Below are positions 17,008 through 27,472 of a DNA stretch of 54,434 nucleotides, piece after piece. The stretch's first letter is position 1. Every line of letters begins with the position of its first letter. Below the pieces are notes generated by a model, which was not told the origin of the DNA, searched no databases, and worked only from the letters and a program-made list of their open reading frames with translations. The stretch is from Fibrobacterota bacterium (GTDB taxonomy: Bacteria; Fibrobacterota; Fibrobacteria; UBA11236), in contig JAQBPO010000048.1 in NCBI GenBank assembly GCA_028287465.1, forward strand, positions 1-54,434, given 5' to 3'. The translations under genes were made by a program, and so were the position numbers.

Positions 17008-18078
17008 TCATTCGTCCCGGGGCGCGCGGCGGCGCAACAGCACCCAGATGACCACGGGAGCGCCTACCAGGGCCGTGACGGCGTTCAAGGGAAGCGCGCG
17101 GTCGCTGCCCGGCAGGCGCGAGGCCAGGTCGGAACCCAGGGAAAGGGATGCGCCCAGCAGCAGGCAGGCCGGGATGAGGATGCGGTGATCGGCGGTGCGG
17201 AACAACCCCCGGCAGAGATGCGGTACGGCCAGGCCCAGGAACGCCACGGGACCGCAAAAGGCGGTGACGGCTCCGGCCAGGATGGACGTGCTCGCCAGCA
17301 GGAGCAGGCGCAAGGCGCGTACGGGGACCCCCAGGCTGCGCGCGTAGGTCCACCCCAGCAGGAGGGCGTTGAGGGGCTTGGCGCAATAGATCCCTATGGC
17401 GGAGCCCGCCAGGACCGCGCCGGCAAGCACCGGCATCTGCGCCCAGGTAACGCCGGCGTAACTCCCGAAACCCCAGAAGGTGAACGCGCGGATCTCTTCC
17501 GAGGTGCTGAAGGACTGCAGGACGCTGACCATGGCTCCGGCCACCTGCCCGAACATGAGCCCCAGGATGAGGAGGGTGGTATTGCTCTGGATGCGGCGCG
17601 CCACCGCGAGCACCAGCATCATCACCGCGGCGGAGCCCGCCACGGCGGAGCCCGCCACCCCCAGTTGCGATCCTATCCCCCGCAAGGCCAGGTAACCGGT
17701 GAGATCCGCCCCGGCCGCAGCGCCCGCGAGCACGGCCAAGGCCACTCCCAGGGTGGCCCCGGAGCTGATGCCCATGGAAAAGGGCCCCGCGAGCGGATTG
17801 CGGAAGAGGGTCTGCATCTCCAGCCCGCTCAGGGCCAGGGCGGAACCGGCCAATACGGCCGTGAGGCAACGCGGCAGCCGGATCTGCCAGAGGATGCGAT
17901 CCCAGACGGGATCGGCGGCGGGGAGGCCGATGAGGCTTCCGGCGGCCTCGCGCAATGGAATGGTCACGGAGCCGACCGCCAATCCGATCAGGAAGAGCGC
18001 CGCGAGCAGGCCCGCCAAGGCGGCCAGCAGACCCAGGACGCGGATCGGGGACGCGCCCTCGCCGTGCGGCCCTTTCAC
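17008..18078 (-). CDS. FecCD-family ABC importer permease
   Basis: A 356-residue inner-membrane permease with about ten helices. It carries the FecCD motifs LRLPRCLTAVLAGSALALSG-like (reading IRLPRCLTAV then LAGSALALSG), GISSGATLGVALAV and the coupling region GPVAFLGLAVPHLCR. The GTG at 18078 is the likely start: GGAGGG lies just upstream, and the codon overlaps the binding-protein stop (GTGA). A longer frame upstream only overlaps that gene. It works with the ATPase downstream and the substrate-binding protein upstream. Confidence 0.93.
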   Translation of the reverse strand: MKGPHGEGASPIRVLGLLAALAGLLAALFLIGLAVGSVTIPLREAAGSLIGLPAADPVWDRILWQIRLPRCLTAVLAGSALALSGLEMQTLFRNPLAGPFSMGISSGATLGVALAVLAGAAAGADLTGYLALRGIGSQLGVAGSAVAGSAAVMMLVLAVARRIQSNTTLLILGLMFGQVAGAMVSVLQSFSTSEEIRAFTFWGFGSYAGVTWAQMPVLAGAVLAGSAIGIYCAKPLNALLLGWTYARSLGVPVRALRLLLLASTSILAGAVTAFCGPVAFLGLAVPHLCRGLFRTADHRILIPACLLLGASLSLGSDLASRLPGSDRALPLNAVTALVGAPVVIWVLLRRRAPRDE

Positions 18079-19274
18079 TTGCCCTCCGGCAGCCTGCGGT
18101 ACCAACGCAGGGAGTGACCGGGCAGGAGTTCCGGATGGAAAACCGAGATCAGATCGGCCAGGATCAAATCCGGGCGGGAAGCTCCCGTCTCGTAGAAATC
18201 CCGGCCGCCTTCCTCGCAGCGGATGGCGTCGTTCACATAGACGCGGCCTTCCTTCCAGGCCTTGTACAGGGCATTGCGGGGATCCTGGCGCCGGGCATCG
18301 GCCAGGTCCTTCCATTCACCCGCGTTCATCCAGAAGTCCGCGTCGGCCGCGCGCCCGAGAACCGCTTCCATGTCCAGATTGAGGCTTCCGCGCGTGGTAT
18401 CGTCCGCCCACAGGTAATCCGCCCCGGCATCCGCGAGCAGACGCCCCACGTAGGTGCGCCCGCTGGGCACCCACCACACGCCGCCGAAGGGGGCGCCCAC
18501 GAATACCTTGGGCCGGTGGGTGGCCGTGCGCGCCAGGGCCGCCAGGGCCCGGTACGAGCTGTCGATGGAGTCGAAGGCGGAATCCGCCGCGGCCCCCCTT
18601 CCGAAAAACGCCCCGGTGAACTTGATCCATTCCGCCCGCCCCAGCGGGGATTCTTCCATGTAGGATCCCTCGATCGCCACTGGAACGCCGGTTTCGGCGA
18701 GCTTGGCGACGGCTCCATCCGAGGACCTCCCCACGACGTAGGTGAAGACCAGATCGGGCTTCAACGCGACCACCGCTTCGGCGTCCATCCGGATATCCTC
18801 GCCCACGTCCCGGATGCGGCCGGAACGCAGGCGGGAGCGCACTTCCGGACTGCAAACGTACCGGCCGCCGCCCAACCCTACCAGGGCGTCGAGCACGCCC
18901 AGGGTTTGCAGGTGGTACAGATTGGTGGTCGTGAGGGTCACGGCCCGGCGCACGGGCACCGGGACGGCCAGGGTATTGGGTGCCGAGGCCATGGCCGGCG
19001 CAAGGCCGGCGGGAACCAGCAGATAGGTGAAATCCACGGTCGCACCCTGCCAGGGTTTCCGCACCTCGATCACCGTGGTATCCCCGCGCCGCCCCAAGGT
19101 GAAGACGCGGGCATAGCGCAATCCTCCGGTGGCCCCAGGGGATGCGGCGGCGCTGACCGAGGGGTCCGAGGGCGCAACGGCGCGCCGCTCCGCGGACCGC
19201 CCTTGGTCTTCCCTGCAGCCGAGGCAGATCGCCGCGAACAGGAGCGTCCATGGGAGTGTAAATTTTTCCATCAT
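18075..19274 (-). CDS. Periplasmic/lipoprotein substrate-binding protein of the Fe/B12 ABC importer
   Basis: A 399-residue class III binding protein. The N-terminus (MMEKFTLPWTLLFAAICLGC) looks like a lipoprotein signal with Cys20 as the lipidated residue, though the lipobox is imperfect. The body has the typical LGVLDALVGLGGGRYVCSPE and ALKPDLVFTYVV segments, and a C-terminal lobe with ADYLWADDTTRGSLNLDMEA, matching FecB/BtuF-type proteins with an FCB flavour. The ATG pair 19274/19271 follows GGGCGG. It is first gene of the importer unit. No TonB-dependent receptor lies beside it. Confidence 0.88.
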   Translation of the reverse strand: MMEKFTLPWTLLFAAICLGCREDQGRSAERRAVAPSDPSVSAAASPGATGGLRYARVFTLGRRGDTTVIEVRKPWQGATVDFTYLLVPAGLAPAMASAPNTLAVPVPVRRAVTLTTTNLYHLQTLGVLDALVGLGGGRYVCSPEVRSRLRSGRIRDVGEDIRMDAEAVVALKPDLVFTYVVGRSSDGAVAKLAETGVPVAIEGSYMEESPLGRAEWIKFTGAFFGRGAAADSAFDSIDSSYRALAALARTATHRPKVFVGAPFGGVWWVPSGRTYVGRLLADAGADYLWADDTTRGSLNLDMEAVLGRAADADFWMNAGEWKDLADARRQDPRNALYKAWKEGRVYVNDAIRCEEGGRDFYETGASRPDLILADLISVFHPELLPGHSLRWYRRLPEGK

Positions 19275-19375
19275 CCGCCCGGCAAAGGGCTGCAAATATA
19301 GCTCCCCGTGGGCCATCCATCGCCGCCGCACCGCCCGGACAAAGGGCCCGCGGCCTTCCAGAACCCTATTTTTGT

Positions 19376-19381
19376 TATAAT
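19376..19381 (+). promoter_or_regulatory. Candidate -10 box (TATAAT) before the HD-GYP gene
   Basis: A perfect TATAAT lies in an AT-rich patch of the 299-base gap between the divergent binding-protein gene and the HD-GYP gene. No good -35 lies 16-18 bases upstream. The gap also contains GGAATG three or four times (19413-19470). I see no cobalamin-riboswitch core, and nothing else supportable. Confidence 0.35.
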
Positions 19382-19573
19382 TGGATTGGGACCTTGGCCG
19401 TGGGGGCCGGGGGGAATGGGGAATGGCTTTGCCTGGAATGGTGCTGCCCGGATTATTTCGCCTTGGAATGTCCCTCCCTGATTGGACCCGCTGACTTGCA
19501 AAACTGGATTCGAAAGCTTCGGAACAAAGTGAACCCTTCGCACGGACCGCTACGCCCGGAAACGCAGGCGCCC

Positions 19574-20404
19574 ATGATCGGAGCGGCGCCGCCGGCATCC
19601 GGAACCGAAGGCCCGGGGCCGCTCGGAGCGACTCCCGGACATGAAGCGCCGATGGGCGAGAAGCTCGATCATTTCTACCGCAGCCGCAAGGAAGAAGGCG
19701 AACTCCAGACCACCGAGATCCCCATTTCCATGCTGATGGCCCTGGACAAGCTGGTGCACCTGTCGGAACAGAATCCGGAAACCCTCAAGGTCTCGGCGCA
19801 CCATCTGGCGGAACCGGAAACGGAACGCAAAAGCCAATCCACGGTCCGGGATCTGAGCGGGCATCTTAAGCGCGTGGCCGCCTACGCCAAGCTGCTGTCC
19901 CTGAAATACGGCATGAGCGAGCAGGAGGCGAACTTCGTCAAGCAGATCGCCCCCATGCACGATATCGGCAAATGGGCCATCCCCGAGTCCATCCTCCAGA
20001 AGCCCAGCGCCCTCTCCCCCGAAGAATGGGAGATCATGAAGACCCATACCCAGATGGGCTTCGAGATGCTGAAGGACTCCAAGTTGGACGTTCTACAGAT
20101 GGGCGCCCTGGTGGCCGTGCAGCATCAGGAGAAGTTCGACGGCACCGGTTACCCCAAGGGCCTGAAGGGCGAAGAGATCCACATCTACAGCCGCATCACC
20201 ACGGTGGCGGACGTGTTCGACGCCTTGGGCAGCGAGCGCTCATACAAGCAGGCCTGGGCCACCATCGACATCATCCAGTATTTCGCGGAAGGCCGCGGCA
20301 CCCACTTCGATCCCATGCTGGTGGATCTGCTCTTGGACAATCTGGACGATTTCCTGGCGATCCGGAAGGACTTCCCGATCGCCGCCTTGGGCGAGCAGGG
20401 TTAA
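19574..20404 (+). CDS. HD-GYP domain protein (probable cyclic-di-GMP phosphodiesterase)
   Basis: Probable c-di-GMP hydrolase or HD-GYP-type signalling protein. With the ATG at 19574 it has 276 residues. HD is at 129-130 in PMHDIGKWAIPESIL, and the QHQEKFDGTGYP motif ends in GYP at 192-194, followed by ITTVADVFDALGSERSYKQA. The first part (to ~100) has no recognised sensor domain. Start uncertain: a TTG at 19394 extends the frame by 60 residues and the ATG at 19652 shortens it; none has a strong ribosome site. It converges on a receiver-domain gene 5 bases away, a plausible signalling partner. Confidence 0.88.
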   Translation: MIGAAPPASGTEGPGPLGATPGHEAPMGEKLDHFYRSRKEEGELQTTEIPISMLMALDKLVHLSEQNPETLKVSAHHLAEPETERKSQSTVRDLSGHLKRVAAYAKLLSLKYGMSEQEANFVKQIAPMHDIGKWAIPESILQKPSALSPEEWEIMKTHTQMGFEMLKDSKLDVLQMGALVAVQHQEKFDGTGYPKGLKGEEIHIYSRITTVADVFDALGSERSYKQAWATIDIIQYFAEGRGTHFDPMLVDLLLDNLDDFLAIRKDFPIAALGEQG

Positions 20405-20409
20405 CCGGC

Positions 20410-20784
20410 TCAGACTCCCAGCAGCAGGTTTTCCACCTGCGAAATCAGCGCATTGAGCCGGAAAGGCTTTTGCAGGAACGCGACTCCTGGCATTTCCAGG
20501 GATTTGTGGATGGCGGCATTGTTGGCGCCGGTGTATCCCGACATGAAAATCACCTTGAGGGCGGGTTGTTCCTTGCGAAGGCGTTCCACCAGTTCCGATC
20601 CGCTCATATGCGGCATCACCACGTCGGTCAGGACCAGGTCGACCGGCTCGGCCTTCTGCCTCAGCAGGTCCATGGCCTCCACCCCCTGGCTGGCTTCCAG
20701 CACCTCGTAGCCTTTGATCTCGAGCAATTCCCGGATCAGGCCCCGCAGCATGTCTTCGTCCTCGACCAGCAGGATGGTTTTCAT
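20410..20784 (-). CDS. Single-domain response regulator (CheY-like receiver)
   Basis: A 124-residue stand-alone receiver. Acidic pocket E8/D9, phospho-acceptor D54 in LVLTDVVMPHMSG, switch S82 in FMSGYTG and K106 in FLQKPF are all present, so phosphorylation should be possible. The FMSGYTG/LQKPF pattern is common in receivers of hybrid histidine kinases, but no kinase is in the window. Its gene ends tail to tail with the HD-GYP gene, suggesting but not proving joint function. Confidence 0.93.
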   Translation of the reverse strand: MKTILLVEDEDMLRGLIRELLEIKGYEVLEASQGVEAMDLLRQKAEPVDLVLTDVVMPHMSGSELVERLRKEQPALKVIFMSGYTGANNAAIHKSLEMPGVAFLQKPFRLNALISQVENLLLGV

Positions 20785-20909
20785 CTCCGCTTAAGATACC
20801 CTCCCGGAACCCGCCGGGAAACGCGAAAGTACCGATAGTCGGGTAAAATCCCGCACAAATCGAGCGAATCAGGGAACGGGCGGCAAGGCCGGCGCCAGGG
20901 ACCTGGCGG

Positions 20910-22055
20910 TCATTCCAAGAGGATTTTCTCGAACTCCATGGTGCTATCCACCGTGGCCTCGACGCGGAAATGGATGGTCCCCAAGACCCGCCCGGACTCG
21001 GTCTCCACCCGCACCTCCCAGCGCCCGGGACTCAGATTCTGCTTATAGGTATAGCCCCGGAAGCCGTCCTGGCGCCCGCCGTGGATCGGGAACCCGATGC
21101 GTTGGGCCTGGACCCACTCCTTCTTGCGCGGATCGGCGAACCTCCATCGATGATAGAGAGTAGTCTGGATCCCGGTAGGCAGGAAAACGGAAGTGAAACA
21201 AAAGACCTTTTCGCCCCCTCTCTGACGCACCAGGGACTCCGACATGCGCCAGGCGGAGTAGAATGGCGGCTTCTCCATTTCCCCGATATACCTGCCCTCG
21301 ATATGCTCCAGGCCGCGGCAGATGGCCATGCGCTTTTTCACCAAGGGCACCGGCGGGATGGCGTTGACCAGGAAGAGCAGGATCAAGGTCATGCCCGCGC
21401 CCATGATGGGCCAGGTGGATCCGCTCGCCTTGGGGGAAAGGGATCTGAGCGCGAAGACGATGCCGACCCCGGCCGCGGTGCTGACGAAGAACCAGACCGG
21501 GTGGATGCTGCCGACAAGGTGGGGCAGGGCGAAATTGAGGAATAGGATGCAGGCCACGCCGTACAGGGTCCAGGTGATGGTGAAGCGGTGGTAGTGGCTT
21601 TCGAGGAATTCGTTGAGGATGAGGAGCGCGACCAGGGCCAATACCAGGAGAAAGCCCGGAAGGTAGCTGGAACTCAGGAAGTAGAAGATGGTCAAGGCGC
21701 TGAAGACGCTGCCGAAGAGGAATTGCAGGGTGAAGGCGGGACCGTCCTCGCGCAGCCAATGGAGGGCGTCCGCGGTTTTCGATCCGCCGGCCGAGTGCGG
21801 GGCCGGGGTTGCCGGATCCACGGTCCCGGCGCCGGCCAAGGGGGCGGATCCCCGCATGGAACCCCGCCGGCCCATCCAGATCAGGATGCCGCCCGCGACC
21901 AGTAGATAGCCGAGAAGGATATACAGATCCAGCGCGGTGATGGAGCGCCCCAGGGTGATTGCGTCCCAGAGGAAACCACCGAAGAACGCGACCGCGGGAA
22001 AGGCCGCCTTGGCGCGCGAAAGCATGGGGGTGAAACGGTTAGGGGTCATCGGCAT
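20910..22055 (-). CDS. DUF2914 membrane protein
   Basis: A 381-residue protein with about seven hydrophobic helices (residues ~30-250) and a soluble C-terminal domain. That domain, with VFCFTSVFLPTGIQTTLYHR and SPGRWEVRVETESGRVLGTI, matches DUF2914 as I recall the family; function unknown. The frame opens at 22097, but the ATG at 22055 is preferred, since the upstream part contains a TATAAA likely to belong to the promoter. Divergent from the gene at 22135. Confidence 0.78.
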   Translation of the reverse strand: MPMTPNRFTPMLSRAKAAFPAVAFFGGFLWDAITLGRSITALDLYILLGYLLVAGGILIWMGRRGSMRGSAPLAGAGTVDPATPAPHSAGGSKTADALHWLREDGPAFTLQFLFGSVFSALTIFYFLSSSYLPGFLLVLALVALLILNEFLESHYHRFTITWTLYGVACILFLNFALPHLVGSIHPVWFFVSTAAGVGIVFALRSLSPKASGSTWPIMGAGMTLILLFLVNAIPPVPLVKKRMAICRGLEHIEGRYIGEMEKPPFYSAWRMSESLVRQRGGEKVFCFTSVFLPTGIQTTLYHRWRFADPRKKEWVQAQRIGFPIHGGRQDGFRGYTYKQNLSPGRWEVRVETESGRVLGTIHFRVEATVDSTMEFEKILLE

Positions 22056-22134
22056 CGCTTTCAGGGTAGGGCCAAAATTTATAACTTTCCAGGCCATTCC
22101 CCGCCTGACGGGCGGAAGAAATACCGGGACTTAA

Positions 22135-22956
22135 ATGTCGCTGAAGCCCTACTACATGATCGCCGGAGAGGCGCCGAAACCGCAGTTCATGCTCAAGGAT
22201 CCGACCGGCCGCGAATACGGCGTGGTGGAACATTATGAAACCGATCGGATGCGTACGGGCGGCCATGCCCTGCTTGAATTCATCAACGTGGATCCGGCCC
22301 AGAAGGCCCGGCCCATGATCTGGGTCGATCTGAAGGACTGGTCCGTCCTGGCCGGGCACGGCAAGAACCTTCCCGACGCGGATTTCGAGATGGGCCTGCA
22401 CGCCTACCTGCAGCGCTTCCCCGAAAGCGATCGCGAACTGCGCCGTGAGCGCGCCCGCCAGGCCTTGCGCTTCGAATTGATCCGTTTGGCCCAACAGGGT
22501 TATACCGTAGCCTATCAGGAGATGTTCCCAGGCGAGCTGACCAAGGAGGACTTCCCCAACGTCCGCGTGGCCGGGGCCAACTACATCGTGGATGATCAAT
22601 ACCTGATCCAGCCCGGGGACTTCCGCAACCAGGTCAGCCTGGTTTTCGTGGAGGACGGGAAAGGCCTTAAGGAGCCGCCCGTCACGGCCCTCCTGTGCAA
22701 TTGGATTTTCGGGGAAGGCTACGAGATCCTCCAGACGGGCTTCAGCGAAAGCCAGTCCCAGCGCGCGGTGCAGGCCCTGGTGGAGAATCCCGAACTGGAG
22801 AAGATCTACCGTGAGCGGCTGACCAGGATGCGGCGGGAAGGCGTTCTCCTGGGCATCAAGCCGAAAGCCTACTCCCCCAGGACCCCCGCATCGCCGGCCC
22901 CGCCCGCTTCCCCGGAATCCGCTCCCGGCGAAGGCAAGGACGGGGGCGCGCCATGA
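22135..22956 (+). CDS. Unknown cytosolic protein coupled to PEP carboxylase
   Basis: A 273-residue protein that I do not recognise. It lacks signal peptide and membrane segments. It has mixed alpha/beta composition, with hydrophobic strands such as RPMIWVDLKDWSVLAG and QVSLVFVEDG, a charged helical middle (about 100-125) and a Pro/Ala/Ser-rich tail after residue 240 that looks disordered. Its stop overlaps the ppc start by four bases (ATGA), so it is translationally coupled to PEP carboxylase and may belong to the same function. Weak ribosome site before the ATG. Confidence 0.7.
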   Translation: MSLKPYYMIAGEAPKPQFMLKDPTGREYGVVEHYETDRMRTGGHALLEFINVDPAQKARPMIWVDLKDWSVLAGHGKNLPDADFEMGLHAYLQRFPESDRELRRERARQALRFELIRLAQQGYTVAYQEMFPGELTKEDFPNVRVAGANYIVDDQYLIQPGDFRNQVSLVFVEDGKGLKEPPVTALLCNWIFGEGYEILQTGFSESQSQRAVQALVENPELEKIYRERLTRMRREGVLLGIKPKAYSPRTPASPAPPASPESAPGEGKDGGAP

Positions 22957-25730
22957 CCCGCATGGACCAGAGGCATAAGGCCTTCAACGAGCTGGTGGCG
23001 ATGAAGTACCAGCTTTACAACGGACTCTTCCTGGGCCTGCCTTTCGAGGACCTGGCCGATACCGGGGTCCAGCTTCCCTTGTTCGCCAATGCCTGCCGCG
23101 AGAAGCTGCAGGCCGGCAAGTCCCCGGCCGAAATCGTGGAACAGTTCTTCCGGGAACGCCCGGGCAAGATCGGGTTCGAAGCCAAGGTGAAGATCCTTTT
23201 CAAGTTCCTGCAGCTGGTGGAACGCCAGGTGGTGCTTTTCGACGCCCTGGAAGACGCGGCCTTTTCCGCCGTCAACGATCTCGAAGGCCCCGGAAGCCTT
23301 TCCCATTTCCTTTCCCGCGTCCAGGATCATCGCAAGAAGGAACTCCTCGAGTCCGAATTGGCGGACTACCGCATCCGCATCGTCCTCACGGCCCATCCCA
23401 CCCAATTCTATCCCGATTCCATCCTCGGCATCATCACCGACCTCAGCGAGGCCATCGAAGGGGACAAGCTTCCCGCCATCAACGACCTGCTCCTGCAGAT
23501 GGGCAAGACCCGCTTCCAGAACCGCCAGCGGCCCACGCCCCTGGAAGAGGCGCGGAGCCTTATCTGGTACCTGGAGCACATCTTCTACGGTACCCTGCCG
23601 GCGATCTCCGACCGCCTGGTATCCTCCCTGACCGAAGAGCGTCAGGATCCGTTCCTGCACCAGCCGAAGGTCGAGCTGGGATTCTGGCCCGGAGGGGATA
23701 GGGACGGTAACCCCTTCGTCACCTCCGAGACGACCCTCAGGGTGGCCCAGGAACTCAAGGCCAGCGTCCTCAAGCTTTACCTTCAGGACATGGAAACCCT
23801 CCTGGGCAGGCTCACCTTCGACGGAATCATCCAGCCCTTGCAGGCCATCCGCGATCGCCTCCAGGATACGCTCGCCCTGTTCACCGATCCGCGCGGCAAC
23901 CACGGATACGCCGGGCCGGAGGAACTCCTGAGGGATCTCAAGCCCCTGCGCCGGGAACTTGCGGAAGGCCACCAGGGCCTGTTCATGGACCGCCTGGACG
24001 GGTTCATCTACAAGGTGCAGACCTTCGGATTCCATTTCGCCGCCCTGGATCTGCGTCAGGACAGCCGGATCCACGCGGCCGCCTTGGAAGAGATTTTCTC
24101 GCGCCTTGCCGAGCGCGGCTCCTTCGCCGCCGCGAAAGCGCAACGGAAGGGCAGCTGGCCGCGAGGCGGCCGGTTCTCCGCCGCGGAAGGGGCCGGAACC
24201 TCCGGCGATCCCAAGGAGGCTGCATCGAAGGACGGGGGACGCGAAAGCGCGGAACTCCTGGCCGAGATGAGGCTATATGCCGGCCTTTCCGCCGAGGGCA
24301 AGGTGGCCTTCCTGGAAAAATGCCTGCGCGCCCCGGAGATCAAGGCGGAATTCGCCGAAGGCGATCTCGATCCCCTCGCCCTGGACACCCTTTCCTCCCT
24401 GGCCGCGGCCCGGTCGATCCAGAAATCGAACGGGGAACGCAGCCTCAGCCGCTATATCATCAGCCAAGCCAACTCCGTCCTCAACGTCCTGGAGGCGATG
24501 GTGCTGGCCCGCTTGTCCGGCTGGAAGGCCGGCCAGATCCGGCTCGACGTGGTCCCGCTCTTCGAGACCATAGACGATCTGAAGCATGCGGAATCCATCA
24601 TGCGCCGCCTCTACGCCCTGCCGGGCTACGCCGAGCACCTCGCGCTCCGCGGCAATTCCCAGACCATCATGCTCGGCTTCTCGGACGGCACCAAGGACGG
24701 CGGATACATCACCGCGAATTGGGCCATCCACAAGGCCAAGCGCGATCTCACGCGGGTTTCCCGCGAGGCCGGCGTACGCGCCATCTTCTTCGACGGTCGC
24801 GGGGGCCCTCCCGCCCGCGGCGGCGGCAATACCCACAAGTTCTACCGATCCCTGGGAGCGGACATCGAGCACGGCGAGATCCAGATCACCATCCAGGGCC
24901 AGACCATCAGCTCCAACTTCGGCACGCCCGAGGCCGCCCGGTTCAACGTGGAGCAATTGCTGACCGCCGGCCTCGAGGACAAGCTTTTCCCGCCCGAGGT
25001 CCCGGATCTCCTTCCGGAGGACATCCGCCTCCTGGACCGGCTGTCCGAACACAGCCGGGATGCGTACAAGCGATTCCGCGAAGACCCTCTGTTCCTGCCC
25101 TACCTGGAAGAGATGACGCCCCTCAGCTATTACAACTTGCTGAACATCGCCAGCCGGCCGACGCGACGCAAATCATCCTCCCTCCGCTTCGAGGATCTCC
25201 GCGCCATCCCCTTCGTCGGCGCATGGAGCCAGATGAAGCAGAACATCCCGGGCTTCTACGGCGTCGCGGTCGGCCTTTCCAAACTCATCGCTTCCCGCAG
25301 TCCCAACGGCGGACGTCGCCGCCTCGAAGAGCTCTACCGATCCTCCCTGTTCTTCCGCACCCTGGTGGAGAACGCCATGATGAGCCTTTCGAAATCCTAT
25401 TTCCCGCTCACGCGCTATCTCGAGAAGGATCGCAAGTACGGGAAGTTCTGGCGCCGCATCTACAAAGAGGCCACGGAATCCAAGCGCCTGCTCAAGGAGA
25501 TCACCGGGCAGCAGAAGCTGATGGAAAGCAACCTCGCCATGCGCGAATCCATCCACATGCGCGAGCGGATCATCCTGCCCCTCCTGGTCATCCAGCAATA
25601 CGCAATGGCCATGGTGCGCGCCGCGCACAAGAACCCGGACGGTTACCCCAAGGGCGCCATAGAGGCCTATGGGAAGATGGTGGTGAAGTCCATGGCCGCG
25701 AACATCAACGCGGCCCGCAACTCCGCCTGA
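22953..25730 (+). CDS. ppc: Phosphoenolpyruvate carboxylase
   Basis: Converts PEP and bicarbonate to oxaloacetate, refilling the TCA cycle. The 925-residue protein has the catalytic VLTAHPTQ (H148), [37 protein letters not shown] (usual form SDSNKDGG), [19 protein letters not shown] and [13 protein letters not shown]. The canonical QNTG-like C-terminus is replaced by ARNSA. An Ala/Gly-rich low-complexity insert around residues 390-435 is lineage-specific. It sits between an unknown coupled gene and fumarase. Some glycine-loop residues differ from E. coli, as in other Bacteroidetes-like forms. Confidence 0.95.
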   Translation: MTRMDQRHKAFNELVAMKYQLYNGLFLGLPFEDLADTGVQLPLFANACREKLQAGKSPAEIVEQFFRERPGKIGFEAKVKILFKFLQLVERQVVLFDALEDAAFSAVNDLEGPGSLSHFLSRVQDHRKKELLESELADYRIRIVLTAHPTQFYPDSILGIITDLSEAIEGDKLPAINDLLLQMGKTRFQNRQRPTPLEEARSLIWYLEHIFYGTLPAISDRLVSSLTEERQDPFLHQPKVELGFWPGGDRDGNPFVTSETTLRVAQELKASVLKLYLQDMETLLGRLTFDGIIQPLQAIRDRLQDTLALFTDPRGNHGYAGPEELLRDLKPLRRELAEGHQGLFMDRLDGFIYKVQTFGFHFAALDLRQDSRIHAAALEEIFSRLAERGSFAAAKAQRKGSWPRGGRFSAAEGAGTSGDPKEAASKDGGRESAELLAEMRLYAGLSAEGKVAFLEKCLRAPEIKAEFAEGDLDPLALDTLSSLAAARSIQKSNGERSLSRYIISQANSVLNVLEAMVLARLSGWKAGQIRLDVVPLFETIDDLKHAESIMRRLYALPGYAEHLALRGNSQTIMLGFSDGTKDGGYITANWAIHKAKRDLTRVSREAGVRAIFFDGRGGPPARGGGNTHKFYRSLGADIEHGEIQITIQGQTISSNFGTPEAARFNVEQLLTAGLEDKLFPPEVPDLLPEDIRLLDRLSEHSRDAYKRFREDPLFLPYLEEMTPLSYYNLLNIASRPTRRKSSSLRFEDLRAIPFVGAWSQMKQNIPGFYGVAVGLSKLIASRSPNGGRRRLEELYRSSLFFRTLVENAMMSLSKSYFPLTRYLEKDRKYGKFWRRIYKEATESKRLLKEITGQQKLMESNLAMRESIHMRERIILPLLVIQQYAMAMVRAAHKNPDGYPKGAIEAYGKMVVKSMAANINAARNSA

Positions 25731-25802
25731 ATCGCGCCGGATTCCGGAATCCGGAAGGAGCGAAAGGGGGTCAATTCAGCTTCCTTTCAGCTTCAATCGG
25801 TT

Positions 25803-25837
25803 TCCCGGGGACCGGCAAACCATGCCCGGGACTTTTT
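25803..25837 (+). terminator. Possible intrinsic terminator after ppc
   Basis: TCCCGGG (25803-25809) pairs with CCCGGGA (25825-25831) across a 15-base loop and is followed by CTTTTT. It lies 70-100 bases after the ppc stop and just before the fumarase start, so it may act as an attenuator rather than a full end. Confidence 0.45.
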
Positions 25838-25852
25838 CCTAACTTTCGATCC

Positions 25853-27472
25853 ATGCCGGAGTACCGTTACCTAGCCCCTTTCGAATTGGGTCCGGACGCG
25901 ACCCAATACCGCCTGCTCACCCGCGAGGGCGTTTCCGTAGAGCGCATCGGCGATCGGGAAATCCTGCGCGTCGATCCCGAGGCCCTGAAGAAACTCGCCC
26001 AGGCCGCCCTGACGGACGTCAACTTCCTCCTGCGGCCGGCCCACCTCTCCAAGCTGCGCGCCATCCTGGACGACCCCGAGGCCTCGGACAACGATCGTTT
26101 CGTCGCCGACACCCTCCTCAAGAACGCCGTGATCGCGGCCAAGGGCCAATTGCCCTCCTGCCAGGACACCGGCACGGCCATCGTGATCGGGGAAAAGGGC
26201 GAAGGGGTGTGGACCGGCGGGAACGACGAAGCCGCCCTGGAGGAAGGCATCTTCCGAACCTACCAGGACGAGAACCTGCGTTACTCCCAGATGGCCCCGG
26301 TCTCGATGTTCGAAGAGAAGAATACGGGAAGCAACCTGCCGGCCCAGATCGACATCCACGCCGGGCACGGCAATGAATACCATTTCCTCTTCCTGGCGAA
26401 GGGCGGCGGCTCCGCCAACAAGACCTACCTGTTCCAGGAAACCAAATCCCTGCTCAACGAGAAGTCCCTGGAGAAATTCCTGCGGGAGAAGCTCTTCTCC
26501 CTGGGTACGGCGGCCTGCCCCCCCTACCACCTTGCCGTCGTGATCGGCGGGACCTCGGCGGAAGCCACCCTGAAGACGGTGAAGATGGCCTCGGCCGGGT
26601 ACTATGATAACTTGCCCGTTACGGGATCGGGGACCGGCCAGGCCTTCCGCGACCCGGCATGGGAGGAGCGCATCGTGCGGATGGCCCAGGAAAGCCGCAT
26701 CGGCGCCCAGTTCGGAGGCAAGTACTTCGTGCATGACGTGAGGGTCCTGCGCCTACCGCGCCATGCCGCCTCCTGCCCGGTGGGCATAGGCGTGAGCTGC
26801 AGCGCGGATCGCAATATCAAGGCCAAGATCACCAAGGACGGGATTTTCATCGAGCAACTGGAAACCGATCCCGGCCGGTTCCTGCCGCCCCAGGGAGCGG
26901 GCGCAGACGCGAAACCCGTCGCCATCGACCTGAACCGTCCCATGGATCAGATCCGAGCGGACCTTTCGAAGCATCCCATAAAGACCAGGCTCAGCCTGTC
27001 CGGCCCGTTGATCGTGGCCCGGGACGTCGCCCATGCGCGCATCAAGCAGATGCTGGACTCCGGCAGCCCCATGCCCCAATGGCTCAAGGACCATCCCGTC
27101 TATTACGCCGGTCCCGCCAAGACCCCGGAAGGCATGGCCTCGGGAAGCTTCGGCCCCACCACGGCCGGCCGCATGGACGGCTACGTCGACGAGTTCATGG
27201 CAAAAGGCGGATCCCTGGTGATGCTGGCCAAGGGCAACCGCTCCCCCGTCGTCCGCGATGCCTGCGCCAAGCACGGCGGCTTCTACCTGGGTTCCATCGG
27301 CGGCCCGGCGGCCATCCTCGCCCAGGAGAACATCCTCAAGGTCGAAATCGTGGACTTCGCCGAGCTCGGCATGGAAGCCGTGCGCCGCATCTGGGTCAAG
27401 GACTTCCCCGCCTTCGTGGTGGTGGACGACAAGGGCGACGATTTCTTCAAAGGCATGGGAGCCAAGGACTGA
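25853..27472 (+). CDS. fumA: Class I (iron-sulfur) fumarate hydratase
   Basis: Interconverts fumarate and malate in the TCA cycle using an oxygen-sensitive [4Fe-4S] cluster. Start ATG at 25853 gives 539 residues, close to E. coli FumA (548). The three cluster cysteines are C103 in [10 protein letters not shown]222 in [14 protein letters not shown] and C316 in VSCSADRN, each two residues earlier than in FumA. The C-terminal half carries [15 protein letters not shown] and IGGPAAILA of the beta domain. The long open frame upstream of 25853 is a shadow of ppc. The stop overlaps the next start by one base. No strong ribosome site was found. Confidence 0.95.
   Translation: MPEYRYLAPFELGPDATQYRLLTREGVSVERIGDREILRVDPEALKKLAQAALTDVNFLLRPAHLSKLRAILDDPEASDNDRFVADTLLKNAVIAAKGQLPSCQDTGTAIVIGEKGEGVWTGGNDEAALEEGIFRTYQDENLRYSQMAPVSMFEEKNTGSNLPAQIDIHAGHGNEYHFLFLAKGGGSANKTYLFQETKSLLNEKSLEKFLREKLFSLGTAACPPYHLAVVIGGTSAEATLKTVKMASAGYYDNLPVTGSGTGQAFRDPAWEERIVRMAQESRIGAQFGGKYFVHDVRVLRLPRHAASCPVGIGVSCSADRNIKAKITKDGIFIEQLETDPGRFLPPQGAGADAKPVAIDLNRPMDQIRADLSKHPIKTRLSLSGPLIVARDVAHARIKQMLDSGSPMPQWLKDHPVYYAGPAKTPEGMASGSFGPTTAGRMDGYVDEFMAKGGSLVMLAKGNRSPVVRDACAKHGGFYLGSIGGPAAILAQENILKVEIVDFAELGMEAVRRIWVKDFPAFVVVDDKGDDFFKGMGAKD

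Noticed and set aside
19275-19573. Cobalamin riboswitch upstream of the Fe/B12 importer
   Set aside because: The conserved core and B12-box-type sequence could not be found in the leader; only a TATAAT and repeated GGAATG were seen.
24320-27472. 1050-codon plus-strand frame ending in fumarase
   Set aside because: The first ~511 codons are an off-frame reading of ppc rich in Arg and Pro; the fumarase starts at 25853 with an N-terminus matching the family.
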